NCBI GenBank assembly: GCA_947447265.1
Contig: CANFKC010000001.1
Coordinates: 142,038 to 206,037, forward strand
Source: Chitinophagaceae bacterium
GTDB lineage: Bacteria; Bacteroidota; Bacteroidia; Chitinophagales; Chitinophagaceae
Length of the DNA: 64,000 nucleotides
Direction of reading: 5' to 3'
Below, piece by piece: positions 19,947-29,069 of this stretch; position 1 is the first letter of the stretch, and the number at the start of each line of letters is the position of its first letter. Position numbers and translations under genes: made by a program. A model generated the notes under the pieces. That model had not been told where the DNA came from. It saw only the letters and a program-made list of their open reading frames with translations, and did no database searches.

Positions 19947-21485
19947 ATGTATAAAACCATAATACTGATAGCAATTTTGTTCGCAAATATCTCGGGCAAT
20001 ATCATAGCACAGATACACCCGGCTGAAGGTGCCCGGCTGCACTACCGGTTAATTGGTTTTTCTTTTCCGGCAGCATTAAATACTGCTGGCAGCAAATTAG
20101 AAATAGCCGCTGGTACCTATAATTCCGAAAGCGAATTCAGAAGCAATGTCATTAAATCTGCTGCTGTAAAAAATAACAAAATAATTATAGAAGTACCTAC
20201 GTTCGGCGCCGAATATACATGGCGACTTACAGCCGCTGCAAGCACTCAAAGAATGGCAAACCCGTTCCACCATTTCACTACGTTGAAAAGCAGCAATGCA
20301 GATACCACCAATTACCGTTTCAGGATAGTGCAAAGTGCAATAAAATATAAAGACGCTTACGTGTTTAATGACAAGACCAAAACTATGTACAATATGCAAG
20401 GCGAGCCTGTTTGGTTTCTGCCAAACATCCATGGGATTGTAGAAGACAATTCAGAGATAAGGGACATCAAACTGACGCCACAAAATACCATTACATTTCT
20501 TACCTACAATATGGCATACGAGATCAACTACGATGGGGAAGTATTGTGGCGCGCACCAAACAAGGGTGCGCTAAGCCGGGATGCCGAGGAGCACTACCAT
20601 CACGAGCTAACCCGACTTGCCAACGGGCACTACATGGTGCTTGGTCATGAGATACTAAAATGGAAATGGGACTACTCCAACAATGGTGATAGCTCTATTG
20701 CAATAGTAGAGGGTAATGAAAACAACGCTACTGTTGTAGGCAAGAGCAATATTCCATTACGAAGGATGCAAATGGGCACTATAATTGAATACGACAGTTC
20801 TGGTCAGATCATCTGGTCATGGAAATCATCTGCCTATTACAAGAATGAAAACCTTAGGTTTCTACAATCATCTATGGGTTTTATCGAGAGCCACGAAAAT
20901 GCATTCTTTTTTGACGAAAAAAATAAAATGCTTTACGTTAGTTTCAAGAACACCAACCAGGTGCTTAAAATAAAATACCCGGAAGGAAAAGTAGTTCACA
21001 AATATGATGGCTTGGAGTTACAGACCAAGGTTGGCACCAGCATGCTGGCATTATTCTCACAGCAACATGCTTGTAAAGTGACATCGGCAGGAGATCTGTC
21101 GCTATACAACAATAACATGGCAAACAGCTTTGTAGAGCCACAGGTACTTATTTTGCAACAACCAACTATTGCCAATGGTAAGTTAAAGCCTGTATGGATG
21201 TATCAATACCCACAGAAATACAGGCTAGAGACCAGAGATAGACTCACCAGCGGTGGTAATGTTATTGAACTGCCCGATCATTCTTTTTTTGTCTCCTCGT
21301 GTACGCCGTATGGCAATGTTTTTATAGTAAATAGAGAAAAGAAATTATTGTGGGATGCACTGCTTGAAATATGGAATGCTGATGAGCATAAATGGGTAAC
21401 AAAATCGGCTTACAGATACAGTATTATTACGAACCGAAAAAACCTGGAACATCTGATACACGGAGAAAATATTGAAAGCCAGTAG
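19947..21485 (+). CDS. Arylsulfotransferase (ASST)-family protein, copy 2
   Basis: This 512-residue protein begins with signal peptide MYKTIILIAILFANISGN and has the same two-domain plan as copy 1. The motifs YHHE, SHEN and QQHA are kept, as is the C-terminal GNVFIV-x-LLWDA block. It starts 50 bp after copy 1 ends and finishes 60 bp before copy 3, so the three form a likely operon. It is visibly closer to copy 3 than to copy 1 (shared FNDK/FNDG, NNMANSF and LQQPT stretches). No DsbL/DsbI-like oxidase genes, which accompany enterobacterial ASST, are nearby. Substrate unknown. Confidence 0.75.
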   Translation: MYKTIILIAILFANISGNIIAQIHPAEGARLHYRLIGFSFPAALNTAGSKLEIAAGTYNSESEFRSNVIKSAAVKNNKIIIEVPTFGAEYTWRLTAAASTQRMANPFHHFTTLKSSNADTTNYRFRIVQSAIKYKDAYVFNDKTKTMYNMQGEPVWFLPNIHGIVEDNSEIRDIKLTPQNTITFLTYNMAYEINYDGEVLWRAPNKGALSRDAEEHYHHELTRLANGHYMVLGHEILKWKWDYSNNGDSSIAIVEGNENNATVVGKSNIPLRRMQMGTIIEYDSSGQIIWSWKSSAYYKNENLRFLQSSMGFIESHENAFFFDEKNKMLYVSFKNTNQVLKIKYPEGKVVHKYDGLELQTKVGTSMLALFSQQHACKVTSAGDLSLYNNNMANSFVEPQVLILQQPTIANGKLKPVWMYQYPQKYRLETRDRLTSGGNVIELPDHSFFVSSCTPYGNVFIVNREKKLLWDALLEIWNADEHKWVTKSAYRYSIITNRKNLEHLIHGENIESQ

Positions 21486-21545
21486 CTATTAATGCTCACC
21501 ACGTTCCACAACCATTTTATGAGCGCCACAATCCACAAGCAAAAA

Positions 21546-23057
21546 ATGATTAAGACAATAACCACTGTACTGATACTGCTTTGCTTTGTGCAGCCCTATA
21601 CGCAGGCACAACAAACACCAAAAGAAGCCAGCAGCCTTAACTACAGGATAATCGGATTCTCTTTTCCTGCTACCGCAAAAGCACCTGGTTACAAAGTTGA
21701 AATTGCTCAGGGCAACTACAATGACGAAGCTGATTTTAAGAAAAACATAGCCGTAACTACTACCTGCACAACCAACAAAATAATTATAGAAGTGCCAGCG
21801 TTTGGCGCAGCATATACGTGGCGGGTAACCGCGCAAAACAACAACAGAAATAGCACTCCATTATACCACTTCAATACCGCGAAAAGCAACAATGCAGATA
21901 CCGCAATATACCGCTTCACGGTGCTTCAAAACGCTCTGAAATTTAAAGATGCTTTTATATTTAACGATGGCAATAAAGTACTGTATAATATGCGTGGCGA
22001 GCCCGTATGGTTCTTACCGAATATTAAAGGCGTGGTTGATGAAACTTCTATAATCCGCGACCTTAAAATATCGCCACAAAACACCATTACTTTTCTTAAC
22101 TACAATATGGTTTATGAGATAAACTATGATGGCGTTATACTGTGGCGCGGCCCTAACAACGGCAAGGCAAGCGGCGATTCTGTTGAGAGTTACCATCATG
22201 AAATTACCAGACTCGCGAATGGCCATTACATGACCCTGGGGCATGAGGCCCTGGGATGGGAATGGAAGTACACCGGCAATGGCGACAGCAGCGCAGTATT
22301 GACAGGAAAAAAGCCGGTCGTCAACCCCAATGGCGGCCTTAAAAAAATGGCGCTGATGGGCACCGTTATAGAATATGACGAGAGTGGAAATGTTGCCTGG
22401 TCATGGAAATCATCAAGCTATTACAAAGGCGACAAACTGCAGCAACTGCAGTCGCCTTTGGGTATGAAAGAGACCCATGAAAATGCCTTTTTCTTTGATG
22501 AAAAAAGAAAGCAGCTCTACGTGAGTTTTAAAAACACCAACAAGGTACTTAAAATAAAATACCCTGAAGGCAAAGTGATGGATGTTTATGATGGGCTGGA
22601 ATTAACTACCAAGGTTGGCAGCAGCAATCTGGCATTATTTTCAGAACAGCATGCCTGCAAATTAGCAGCCAATGGCGATCTGTACCTCTACAACAATAAT
22701 ATGGCCAATTCCTTTTCTGCGCCGCAGGTGCTGGTACTACAGCAACCTACTGCACCCAACGGACAACTGAAAACAGTATGGAAATATGAATACCCTACCG
22801 GTAGCAACAGGCTTAACAGAGAGCGCCTTACAAGCGGGGGTAATGCAATAGAACTGCCCGACCGTTCTATGTTTATAGCATCTTGTGTACCTTATTCCAA
22901 TGTCTTCATTGTAACCAGGGATAAGAAAATAATCTGGGATGCCTTCCTCGAGAGATTCGACGTTTTAACGAAAACCTGGAAACATTTCCCGCAGTATCGC
23001 GCAAGCATCATCACCAGCCGGAAAAAAATGGAGGATCTCGTCTGGGCGGCTCAATAA
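21546..23057 (+). CDS. Arylsulfotransferase (ASST)-family protein, copy 3
   Basis: This 503-residue protein has signal peptide MIKTITTVLILLCFVQPYTQAQ, which fixes the start at the ATG at 21546 although the frame is open from 21492. The Ig-like N-terminal domain contains YRIIGFSFPA, and the propeller keeps YHHE, THEN (in place of SHEN) and QHAC. It is last in the tandem set and faces purH, with a terminator hairpin between. The change from SHEN to THEN is outside the histidine and may be neutral. The tight triplication suggests recent local duplication followed by divergence in substrate or timing. Confidence 0.75.
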   Translation: MIKTITTVLILLCFVQPYTQAQQTPKEASSLNYRIIGFSFPATAKAPGYKVEIAQGNYNDEADFKKNIAVTTTCTTNKIIIEVPAFGAAYTWRVTAQNNNRNSTPLYHFNTAKSNNADTAIYRFTVLQNALKFKDAFIFNDGNKVLYNMRGEPVWFLPNIKGVVDETSIIRDLKISPQNTITFLNYNMVYEINYDGVILWRGPNNGKASGDSVESYHHEITRLANGHYMTLGHEALGWEWKYTGNGDSSAVLTGKKPVVNPNGGLKKMALMGTVIEYDESGNVAWSWKSSSYYKGDKLQQLQSPLGMKETHENAFFFDEKRKQLYVSFKNTNKVLKIKYPEGKVMDVYDGLELTTKVGSSNLALFSEQHACKLAANGDLYLYNNNMANSFSAPQVLVLQQPTAPNGQLKTVWKYEYPTGSNRLNRERLTSGGNAIELPDRSMFIASCVPYSNVFIVTRDKKIIWDAFLERFDVLTKTWKHFPQYRASIITSRKKMEDLVWAAQ

Positions 23058-23110
23058 ATTTGCGCTAAACCAACGCAGTAGCGAACGCTATGAATTAACT
23101 TAAAATAAAG

Positions 23111-23140
23111 CAGCCTCACATCGCAAAAGTTGTAAGGCTG
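23111..23140. terminator. Terminator between copy 3 and purH
   Basis: CAGCCTCACA (23111-23120) pairs with TGTAAGGCTG (23131-23140), with one C-A mismatch and a 10-nt loop. It sits between two convergent genes, so it may serve both. Confidence 0.6.
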
Positions 23141-23164
23141 ATTTACTGATTTTCAAATAAGATA

Positions 23165-24679
23165 TTAGTGTTTAAAGTGCCTGGTACCGGTAAGCACCAT
23201 AGCCAGTTTATTAGCTACACAATAGGCAATGCTGTCATTATCGCGCACTGAACCGCCCGGCTGGATAAACGCAGCTATACCAGCTTCGTGCGCCATTTTA
23301 ACGCAATCATCAAACGGAAAAAATGCATCAGATGCCAACACTGCACCCTGCAATGAAAAGCCGAACTGGCGGCTCTTATCTATCGCTTGCCGCAGTGCAT
23401 CAACACGACTGGTCTGGCCACAACCCTTACCCACCAACTGGCAGTCTTTTACCAATGCGATGGCGTTAGATTTAAGGTGTTTGCAAACCACGTTAGCAAA
23501 TAGCAAATCGCGCTGCTGCGCATCGCTGCATTCCACACCACCAACTTCTTTCCACTCCGCGAAATTCTTAGCGTCTGAATCTTGCACCAGCACACCATTA
23601 AGTATGCGCTTGTACTCTTTAACCGGGTAAAATTTCTTCTTCTGCAACAACAAGTTGCGGTTCTTTTTCCCTTTCAGCAAAGCCAGTGCGTCAGCATCAA
23701 AACCTGGCGCCAGGAGTATTTCAAAAAAGAGTTCATTTATTTTTTGCGCAACGTTAAGGTCAATAACCTGATTCGTTACCAACACACCACCGAAAGCGCT
23801 TTCAGGGTCGCCAGCCAGCGCCTTTTCCCATGCAGTTGCAACATTATCCGCAAGGGCAACTCCACACACATTGGTGTGCTTAATTATAGCAAACATAGGT
23901 TGGTCAAATTCAGCGCAGATCTGCACCGCAGCATCAATATCAACCAGGTTGTTATAAGACAATTCTTTACCGTTCAGCTTTTCGAACAACTCATCAAGAT
24001 GGCCATAAAATTCAGCGTGCTGGTGTGGGTTTTCGCCATAACGTAACACCTGCTTATTGCTATGCGAAAGCTGGAAATTACCATGCGCAGTATGGCTTTT
24101 AAAATAAGCTGAAATAGCCACATCGTAATGCGCGCATTCTGCGAATGCAAGTGAAGCAAAATGCTTACGGTCATCAATAGAAGTGGTGCCGTTTTTCGCA
24201 TTCAGCAGGTCGTAGTATTCTACGTATTGGCCGGTAGAAGCTACGATGCAGACATCAGCAAAATTTTTACCGGCTGCACGAATGAGCGACACCCCGCCGA
24301 TGTCAATTTTTTCAATGATGGTTTTCTCATCGTCAGTAGATGCTACTGTTTCTTCAAAAGGATAGAGGTCAACAATTACAAGGTCGAGCAATGGTATCTC
24401 ATATTCCTTCACCTGCTCCATATCGCTATCGAGCGCACGCCTGGCCAATATGCCGCCAAACACCTTTGGGTGCAGTGTTTTTACCCGGCCACCCAGTATC
24501 GAAGGATACCTGGTAACATCTTCGACCGCAACACATGGCAGGCCGAGCCCTTCAATAAAAGTCTGCGTTCCCCCGGTTGAATACATAGTAACCCCCAGTT
24601 CGTGCAGCCTCCTTACAATAGGTTCCAGGCCATCTTTATAAAAAACAGAAATCAGTGCTGATTGTATTTTGCGATCCAT
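23165..24679 (-). CDS. purH: Bifunctional AICAR formyltransferase / IMP cyclohydrolase
   Basis: This 504-residue enzyme does the last two steps of de novo purine synthesis: formyl transfer to AICAR, then ring closure to IMP. The N-terminal MGS-like cyclohydrolase domain (ALISVF, STGGTQ, GGRVKTLHPK) is followed by the transformylase domain with KHTNVCG, LRYGENPHQ and the C-terminal GGSVRD. The length is standard. The frame also opens with a TTG at 24682, but the ATG at 24679 gives the normal MDRKIQSALISV start. A TACTTTTG box directly abuts this ATG. It is convergent with the ASST cluster and looks monocistronic. Confidence 0.95.
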   Translation of the reverse strand: MDRKIQSALISVFYKDGLEPIVRRLHELGVTMYSTGGTQTFIEGLGLPCVAVEDVTRYPSILGGRVKTLHPKVFGGILARRALDSDMEQVKEYEIPLLDLVIVDLYPFEETVASTDDEKTIIEKIDIGGVSLIRAAGKNFADVCIVASTGQYVEYYDLLNAKNGTTSIDDRKHFASLAFAECAHYDVAISAYFKSHTAHGNFQLSHSNKQVLRYGENPHQHAEFYGHLDELFEKLNGKELSYNNLVDIDAAVQICAEFDQPMFAIIKHTNVCGVALADNVATAWEKALAGDPESAFGGVLVTNQVIDLNVAQKINELFFEILLAPGFDADALALLKGKKNRNLLLQKKKFYPVKEYKRILNGVLVQDSDAKNFAEWKEVGGVECSDAQQRDLLFANVVCKHLKSNAIALVKDCQLVGKGCGQTSRVDALRQAIDKSRQFGFSLQGAVLASDAFFPFDDCVKMAHEAGIAAFIQPGGSVRDNDSIAYCVANKLAMVLTGTRHFKH

Positions 24680-24884
24680 CAAAAGTAAATTTGGTGCGAA
24701 GATAATAAGGTTTGCGGAAGCATCCGATTGCAGTGTATTTGCTCAAAAAGTAAAAATTAACAACCTTACTATATTTGCAATTCTAGTTGGTAAATATGTC
24801 CCCTCAACCATATTAGCCTTGAAAATCGCGGCTGTTCTCCATAAAAATGTGCAGGATTTGTTTATGCTGGAAGCATCTGATTAA
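24669..24884 (+). pseudogene. Remnant of a small Xre/Cro-type helix-turn-helix regulator
   Basis: The frame has no ATG near a sensible start and opens only at a TTG overlapping the purH 5' end. Its second half is typical of YozG-like small HTH proteins: FAQKVKI, GKYVPSTILALKIA and VQDLF. The usual recognition-helix bases (S/N-RQT) are replaced by NNLT, and the acidic residue before GKY is leucine. I read it as a decaying gene. A real gene with an unusual start cannot be excluded. Confidence 0.5.
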
Positions 24885-24936
24885 TACCACAAAGCCGAAA
24901 ATTCAATACTTTTTAGCACCTTTATACGATACTTTA

Positions 24937-24944
24937 TATTTTTG
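24937..24944 (+). promoter_or_regulatory. -7 box of the cyclophilin gene
   Basis: TATTTTTG lies 20 bases upstream of the cyclophilin ATG at 24965, a normal short leader. Confidence 0.5.
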
Positions 24945-24964
24945 CTGCATTAACCAAACAATCA

Positions 24965-25639
24965 ATGAAAAAAACCATACTTACACTTATTGCCCTGGCA
25001 TATATATCTGCCGCTGCATTCGCCCAGAAAAACAAGGTGAAAATTGAGACTGAATACGGGAATATTATTGTTATGCTGTATGACAATACCCCGAAAAACA
25101 CCGAAAACATGGTTAAAAACGCAAAAGAGCATGTATACGACAGCACTTTGTTTCACCGTGTAATACCTAAATTCATGGTACAGGCGGGAGACCCGGACTC
25201 TAAACACGCAAAACCAGGCGAAATGCTGGGCAACGGCGGACTGAAGTACACGATACCTGCCGAAATAAACGATTCCAACTTCCACAAAAAGGGTGCATTA
25301 GGCGTAGCACGAGATAATAACCCTGATAAATCGGGCTCTGCAAGCCAATTTTACCTGGTGGTAGGCAAGGTGTGCACCGATGATGAACTCAACAATATTG
25401 AAAAACGCACTGGCCGCAAATTTACCACTACCCAGCGCGAAGCGTACAAAACCGTTGGCGGAACTCCGCACCTGGATGGCAACTACACTGTTTTCGGCGA
25501 AATAGTTGAAGGACAGGAGATTGCAGATAAAATATCTCTCGAAGCCCGCGATGGTAGTGACCGCCCGAACAAAGACATTCGCATTATAAGCCTCAGTGCA
25601 ATGAAAAATAAGAAGAAGAGGCATTTCCTGTTCTTTTAA
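24965..25639 (+). CDS. Secreted cyclophilin-type peptidyl-prolyl cis-trans isomerase
   Basis: This 224-residue protein starts with a signal peptide (MKKTILTLIALAYISAAAFAQ), followed by a single cyclophilin domain with FHRVIPKFMVQAGD, GSASQFYLV and the glycine-rich YTVFGEIVEGQ. It should catalyse proline isomerisation in folding proteins in the periplasm. An insertion of about 25 residues (DDELNNIEKRTGRKF region) sits before the GTPHLDG block. The tail is lysine- and phenylalanine-rich (KNKKKRHFLFF). It stands alone between its own -7 box and a strong terminator. Confidence 0.92.
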   Translation: MKKTILTLIALAYISAAAFAQKNKVKIETEYGNIIVMLYDNTPKNTENMVKNAKEHVYDSTLFHRVIPKFMVQAGDPDSKHAKPGEMLGNGGLKYTIPAEINDSNFHKKGALGVARDNNPDKSGSASQFYLVVGKVCTDDELNNIEKRTGRKFTTTQREAYKTVGGTPHLDGNYTVFGEIVEGQEIADKISLEARDGSDRPNKDIRIISLSAMKNKKKRHFLFF

Positions 25640-25708
25640 GCAGTGACAAAGTATCCTTAGCAGCACCCTATTTTCAGATCATTCCTGATCAGGATGCTTA
25701 ACATATTG

Positions 25709-25747
25709 GCATTGACAACTTCCGGGAAGTTGTCAATGCTTTTTTTT
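25709..25747 (+). terminator. Rho-independent terminator after the cyclophilin gene
   Basis: A 14-bp perfect stem (GCATTGACAACTTC, 25709-25722, with 25726-25739) around a 3-nt loop, followed by eight T. Confidence 0.93.
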
Positions 25748-25806
25748 GACCATATAGCAGCCGCACCGCTTCCGCAGTTTTAACCATAAATTATATAGTA
25801 AACAGC

Positions 25807-25814
25807 TATTTTTG
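25807..25814 (+). promoter_or_regulatory. -7 box of the first rhomboid gene
   Basis: TATTTTTG followed by CAGT and then the ATG at 25819. The spacing predicts a leaderless mRNA or one with almost no leader. Confidence 0.5.
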
Positions 25815-25818
25815 CAGT

Positions 25819-26655
25819 ATGTCCTCTTTCAATACGGGTTCCGGTCAGGGTATGCCACCGGCTGTAAAAAATATCATCATCATTAATGTAATAATGGTAC
25901 TGGCGCAATTTGCGCTCTTCAGGACCGGTATAAACCTTGATGATACGCTTGCGCTGCACTATTGGACATCGCCGGATTTCAAGTGGTGGCAGTTACTTAC
26001 CCACATGTTCATGCACGGTAGCCCTGATAATTTGAATCTGACCATTGAGCACATATTTTTTAATATGTTTGGTTTATTTATGTTCGGCTCTATGCTCGAA
26101 AATATCTGGGGTACCAAACGCTTCCTTATCTTCTATCTGATTTGCGGGCTTGGTGCCGGTTTCTGCCACATGGGGGTGCTTTCTTACGAATTCATGAGCT
26201 TTCATCATTCTTTTTTAGAGTACCAACAACACCCTACCCTCACAGAATTTACCAAATTCCTCTCAAGCCATGGGCTATCGGAAAGCGGCCAGTTTCTTAG
26301 AGCCTGGGCAGAAGATCCTGGTTCTCCGGCCTTTTCCGCTGAAAGTATAAAGCTGTTGCATAGTTTTTATGGACAAATGACCGACGTGACCATGGTGGGT
26401 GCATCAGGCGCTATTTTCGGGGTAATATTTGCTTTTGCTTACCTTTTCCCGAATACAGAAATGTACCTTATGTTCATACCAATACCCATAAAAGCAAAAT
26501 GGATGGTGACAGGTTATGCTGTTATTGAGCTATTTTCAGGTGTTGGGCATATTAAAGGCGATAATGTGGCGCATTTTGCGCATTTGGGTGGTATGTTGTT
26601 TGCTTTCATTCTGTTAACTATATGGAAGAGAACGAACCGGAACGACTTTTATTAA
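25819..26655 (+). CDS. Rhomboid-family intramembrane serine protease
   Basis: This 278-residue membrane protein has about six transmembrane segments. The catalytic serine is S196 in GASGAIFG on one helix, and the partner histidine is H255 in AHLGG on a later one. Such enzymes cut single-span membrane proteins within the bilayer. A loop of about 50 residues, rich in H, E and S (about 125-190), separates the early helices from the catalytic serine helix. It is followed 14 bp later by a second rhomboid-like gene without the catalytic residues, and the intervening bases form a separate TAnnTTTG box. Confidence 0.9.
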   Translation: MSSFNTGSGQGMPPAVKNIIIINVIMVLAQFALFRTGINLDDTLALHYWTSPDFKWWQLLTHMFMHGSPDNLNLTIEHIFFNMFGLFMFGSMLENIWGTKRFLIFYLICGLGAGFCHMGVLSYEFMSFHHSFLEYQQHPTLTEFTKFLSSHGLSESGQFLRAWAEDPGSPAFSAESIKLLHSFYGQMTDVTMVGASGAIFGVIFAFAYLFPNTEMYLMFIPIPIKAKWMVTGYAVIELFSGVGHIKGDNVAHFAHLGGMLFAFILLTIWKRTNRNDFY

Positions 26656-26663
26656 TAACTTTG
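26656..26663 (+). promoter_or_regulatory. -7 box of the second rhomboid gene
   Basis: TAACTTTG followed by CA begins right after the stop of the first rhomboid gene and ends six bases before the next ATG. Confidence 0.45.
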
Positions 26664-26669
26664 CAATAA

Positions 26670-27590
26670 ATGGGAACAGGGAACAGGAGATCGGCACTAT
26701 CATATATTCCGGGCTACAAGAACAATGCAGTTTTGCAACTCATTATTTTTTCGGGCTCGGCATACCTTGCGCTAGCCATTTCGTGGTCTATCATCATGAT
26801 TGTGTATTCCGGCAGCTGGACCAACTTTAATACCTATTTCTTACCCAATATCTCACTAGGTTCCGTGGCTACCTTCCAGCACCATTGGTGGACGATTTTT
26901 ACATACGGCTGGTTTCAGCAGCCTAACAGCTTTTTAGAATTGGCAAGCGGCATGCTGTGGCTTTACTGCTTCGGCTCTGTAGTGCAGATGCTCATTGGCC
27001 CAAAACATGTAATTCCACTTTACGCATACAGCCTTATTGCAGGTGGCATTTTTTACATGGCAGCCCAATTGCTACCCGGCCAGCTGGCAAATATTCCGAT
27101 ATCCTTCCTGAGTGGCCGTGCAGGTATAATAGGCATGGCTGTTGCAGCATTTACGCTAACACCTAACTACAAGTTTTACCTTACTGAAACATTCACCATA
27201 CCGCTGTTGGTTATCTTCCTGCTGTTCTGCGGACTTGCCGTCACTACGTGCTACGAACCAGGCATTGGTTTTTCTGCACCCATATTATTGCTCAATATCG
27301 GCGGCAGTATTATGGGTTTTGTATACGTAAAGCTAACCAAAGCTGGCTACCAGCCTGCGGGTTGGGCATATAGCCTTGCTGCCGCAATAGAAGGATCAGT
27401 AACCCCAAAAGCACGTCCAACCCTGGTTCGCCAGAAAAGTATAGCCGGTAATACCTACAGCGTTTACCAGCCCAAACAAGGTATTTCACAGCGACTGATT
27501 GATGAGATACTCGATAAAATAAACCAGAAAGGTTATGACTCCCTCTCAAATGAAGAAAGGGAAATTCTGCAGCGTGCTGGCAGGGAATAA
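26670..27590 (+). CDS. Rhomboid-like protein lacking catalytic residues
   Basis: This 306-residue protein has the rhomboid fold pattern: a WWTIFTYG loop 1, about six membrane helices and a final GG-x3-G helix. The catalytic motif G-x-S-G is changed to GRAG (A151 for serine), and the later histidine is asparagine (N209 in LNIGG). It should therefore bind but not cut substrates, like iRhoms or derlins. The soluble tail (about 265-306, DEILDKINQKGYDSLSNEER) resembles the DUF6576 segment of Bacteroidota rhomboids. It lies directly behind the active rhomboid, which suggests a partner or regulator. Confidence 0.82.
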   Translation: MGTGNRRSALSYIPGYKNNAVLQLIIFSGSAYLALAISWSIIMIVYSGSWTNFNTYFLPNISLGSVATFQHHWWTIFTYGWFQQPNSFLELASGMLWLYCFGSVVQMLIGPKHVIPLYAYSLIAGGIFYMAAQLLPGQLANIPISFLSGRAGIIGMAVAAFTLTPNYKFYLTETFTIPLLVIFLLFCGLAVTTCYEPGIGFSAPILLLNIGGSIMGFVYVKLTKAGYQPAGWAYSLAAAIEGSVTPKARPTLVRQKSIAGNTYSVYQPKQGISQRLIDEILDKINQKGYDSLSNEEREILQRAGRE

Positions 27591-28236
27591 ATAATCAAGC
27601 AATAGCCTGTAGTGCATTTAAAAGTTTATGAGAGTCCTTTCGGGCAATGTCATTAGGGCAAGATTTATTAGTGATATATTTCGCTTATCGCACAACCTGT
27701 TACCAATCATCTCCAGGTAAACCAATCAATAGTTTAACCTAGATTTTGCAATTAAATGCCCATTATTAACTTAACTCCTTGATTATCAATATCGTTTTGT
27801 TGAAATTTTCTACTGCAATGCAGTAAAAAAACGAACGATTAACTTATTGGTAGTCAATTATTTACAACGATAATGAACTTCAACTGCAAAATTTGGGTTT
27901 AACAGCAAGGATATTCATCATCTTTGCAACCCGGTACTAAACACCGCTGCGGTAGTAAAAATTTTACGCACCGCCTAAAATGCGGCTTTAAACGGTTTAG
28001 AACAACATCGGCCCACATTTATGCGTGGCTATTACACAAAAGGAAACGGATGCCTCGCTCAAAGCATCCGTCTCCCGGTTCGTGTGGTTGTTGTTTTCTC
28101 AGTTTATGCTACCCATAGGCATTTCAATTTAGTGGTTGAAAAAATGTTATCGTCTTACCTGTTGTTTATCCATAAGCAATGCGTTGTTTTAATATTGTTG
28201 AAAGAATATTCACTTGATGTTTTTTAGCCTGGCCTA
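27591..28236. other. Long intergenic region with a possible structured RNA
   Basis: No protein gene is credible here. After an AT-rich stretch there is a CATCTTTGCA box (27919-27928) preceded by TTTG at 27892-27895. Beyond it lies a GC-richer segment with several short stems, ending in ACGGATGC/GCATCCGT (28046-28053 with 28064-28071). That could be a small RNA of about 140 nt, but no known family was recognised and no T-run follows the last stem. Confidence 0.3.
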
Positions 28237-29049
28237 TTAATTTAAGCTGCTGGTAATAATATTGAAACCCATTGTAAACTCCGTTTCTTTGCCCGGCTCA
28301 CTTGTAAACCCGATTGTTCCGCCCATTAATTCCACGTACCGTTTCGCTACATATAAACCCATGCCAGCACCTTGTATGTTGGCTACATTATCTGACCTGT
28401 AAAAAAGCCTGAAAAGGTTCGGCTGTTCGGTTAGTGGTATGCCTATTCCTTGGTTCTTAACTGACACCTCAAAATGCCGTTCCGTAAGCCGCGTTGTTAT
28501 CAGTATAGGGCACGCGCCGCTTGAAAATTTAATAGCGTTTGAAAGCAGGTGTAACATGGCGCCTTTTAACAGCACCGGATCAAGTATCACCTTGGTTTCG
28601 TCGCCAATATGTTCGTATACAATATCCATTTTCAGGTTGCAATAATTGTTGAGGTCAACTATCATTTTCGATATTTTATGCTTTACATCGAAGTAAACAA
28701 AATTGGTTACGACCTTATCGTCCTTCAACTTACCAACTGCCAGAAAATCATCAAGTATTTCAGTAAGTGAATTGACCGAGGTTATAATGCGATCGAGATG
28801 CATTGCTCTCTTTTCCTGCTGGTCTTCACGGTTGTACTGCCCTATTAAATAGGCCGATGACAACGCCTCACTCAATGGTGTTCGGAACTGATGCGAGGCC
28901 ATTTCAATAAGCCTTGATTTCAGCATTCTAAGTTCGCTGACCTGAGTGGCAACACTGCCACCATCCTTAACATTTTTCGCGGTTTTCAAAACCTCTACTG
29001 TCATGCTGTCGTTGTTTTCGTGCACTAAAACTTCACTTAAATTTCTCAT
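28237..29049 (-). CDS. Soluble orphan sensor histidine kinase
   Basis: This 270-residue protein holds a HisKA domain with H53 in SHQFRTPL and an HATPase domain with the N box (LLSNAIKFSS), G1 (NQGIGIP) and G2 (GAGMGLYVAKR). There is no membrane segment, PAS or other sensor domain in the 40 residues before the H box. It is therefore cytoplasmic and must sense through a partner or its short N-terminus. No response regulator is adjacent. Its 5' leader contains a small hairpin. Confidence 0.88.
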   Translation of the reverse strand: MRNLSEVLVHENNDSMTVEVLKTAKNVKDGGSVATQVSELRMLKSRLIEMASHQFRTPLSEALSSAYLIGQYNREDQQEKRAMHLDRIITSVNSLTEILDDFLAVGKLKDDKVVTNFVYFDVKHKISKMIVDLNNYCNLKMDIVYEHIGDETKVILDPVLLKGAMLHLLSNAIKFSSGACPILITTRLTERHFEVSVKNQGIGIPLTEQPNLFRLFYRSDNVANIQGAGMGLYVAKRYVELMGGTIGFTSEPGKETEFTMGFNIITSSLN

Positions 29050-29069
29050 CTTAATTTTTCTTTTTTTCT

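Noticed and set aside
23582..24641. Overlapping + strand frames opposite purH
   Set aside because: They are shadows of a well-conserved gene and have no recognisable domains.
24680..24687. TACTTTTG as the purH promoter
   Set aside because: It matches the -7 consensus but directly abuts the ATG, so transcription would start inside the gene. Either another promoter is used or the match is chance; not listed as a promoter.
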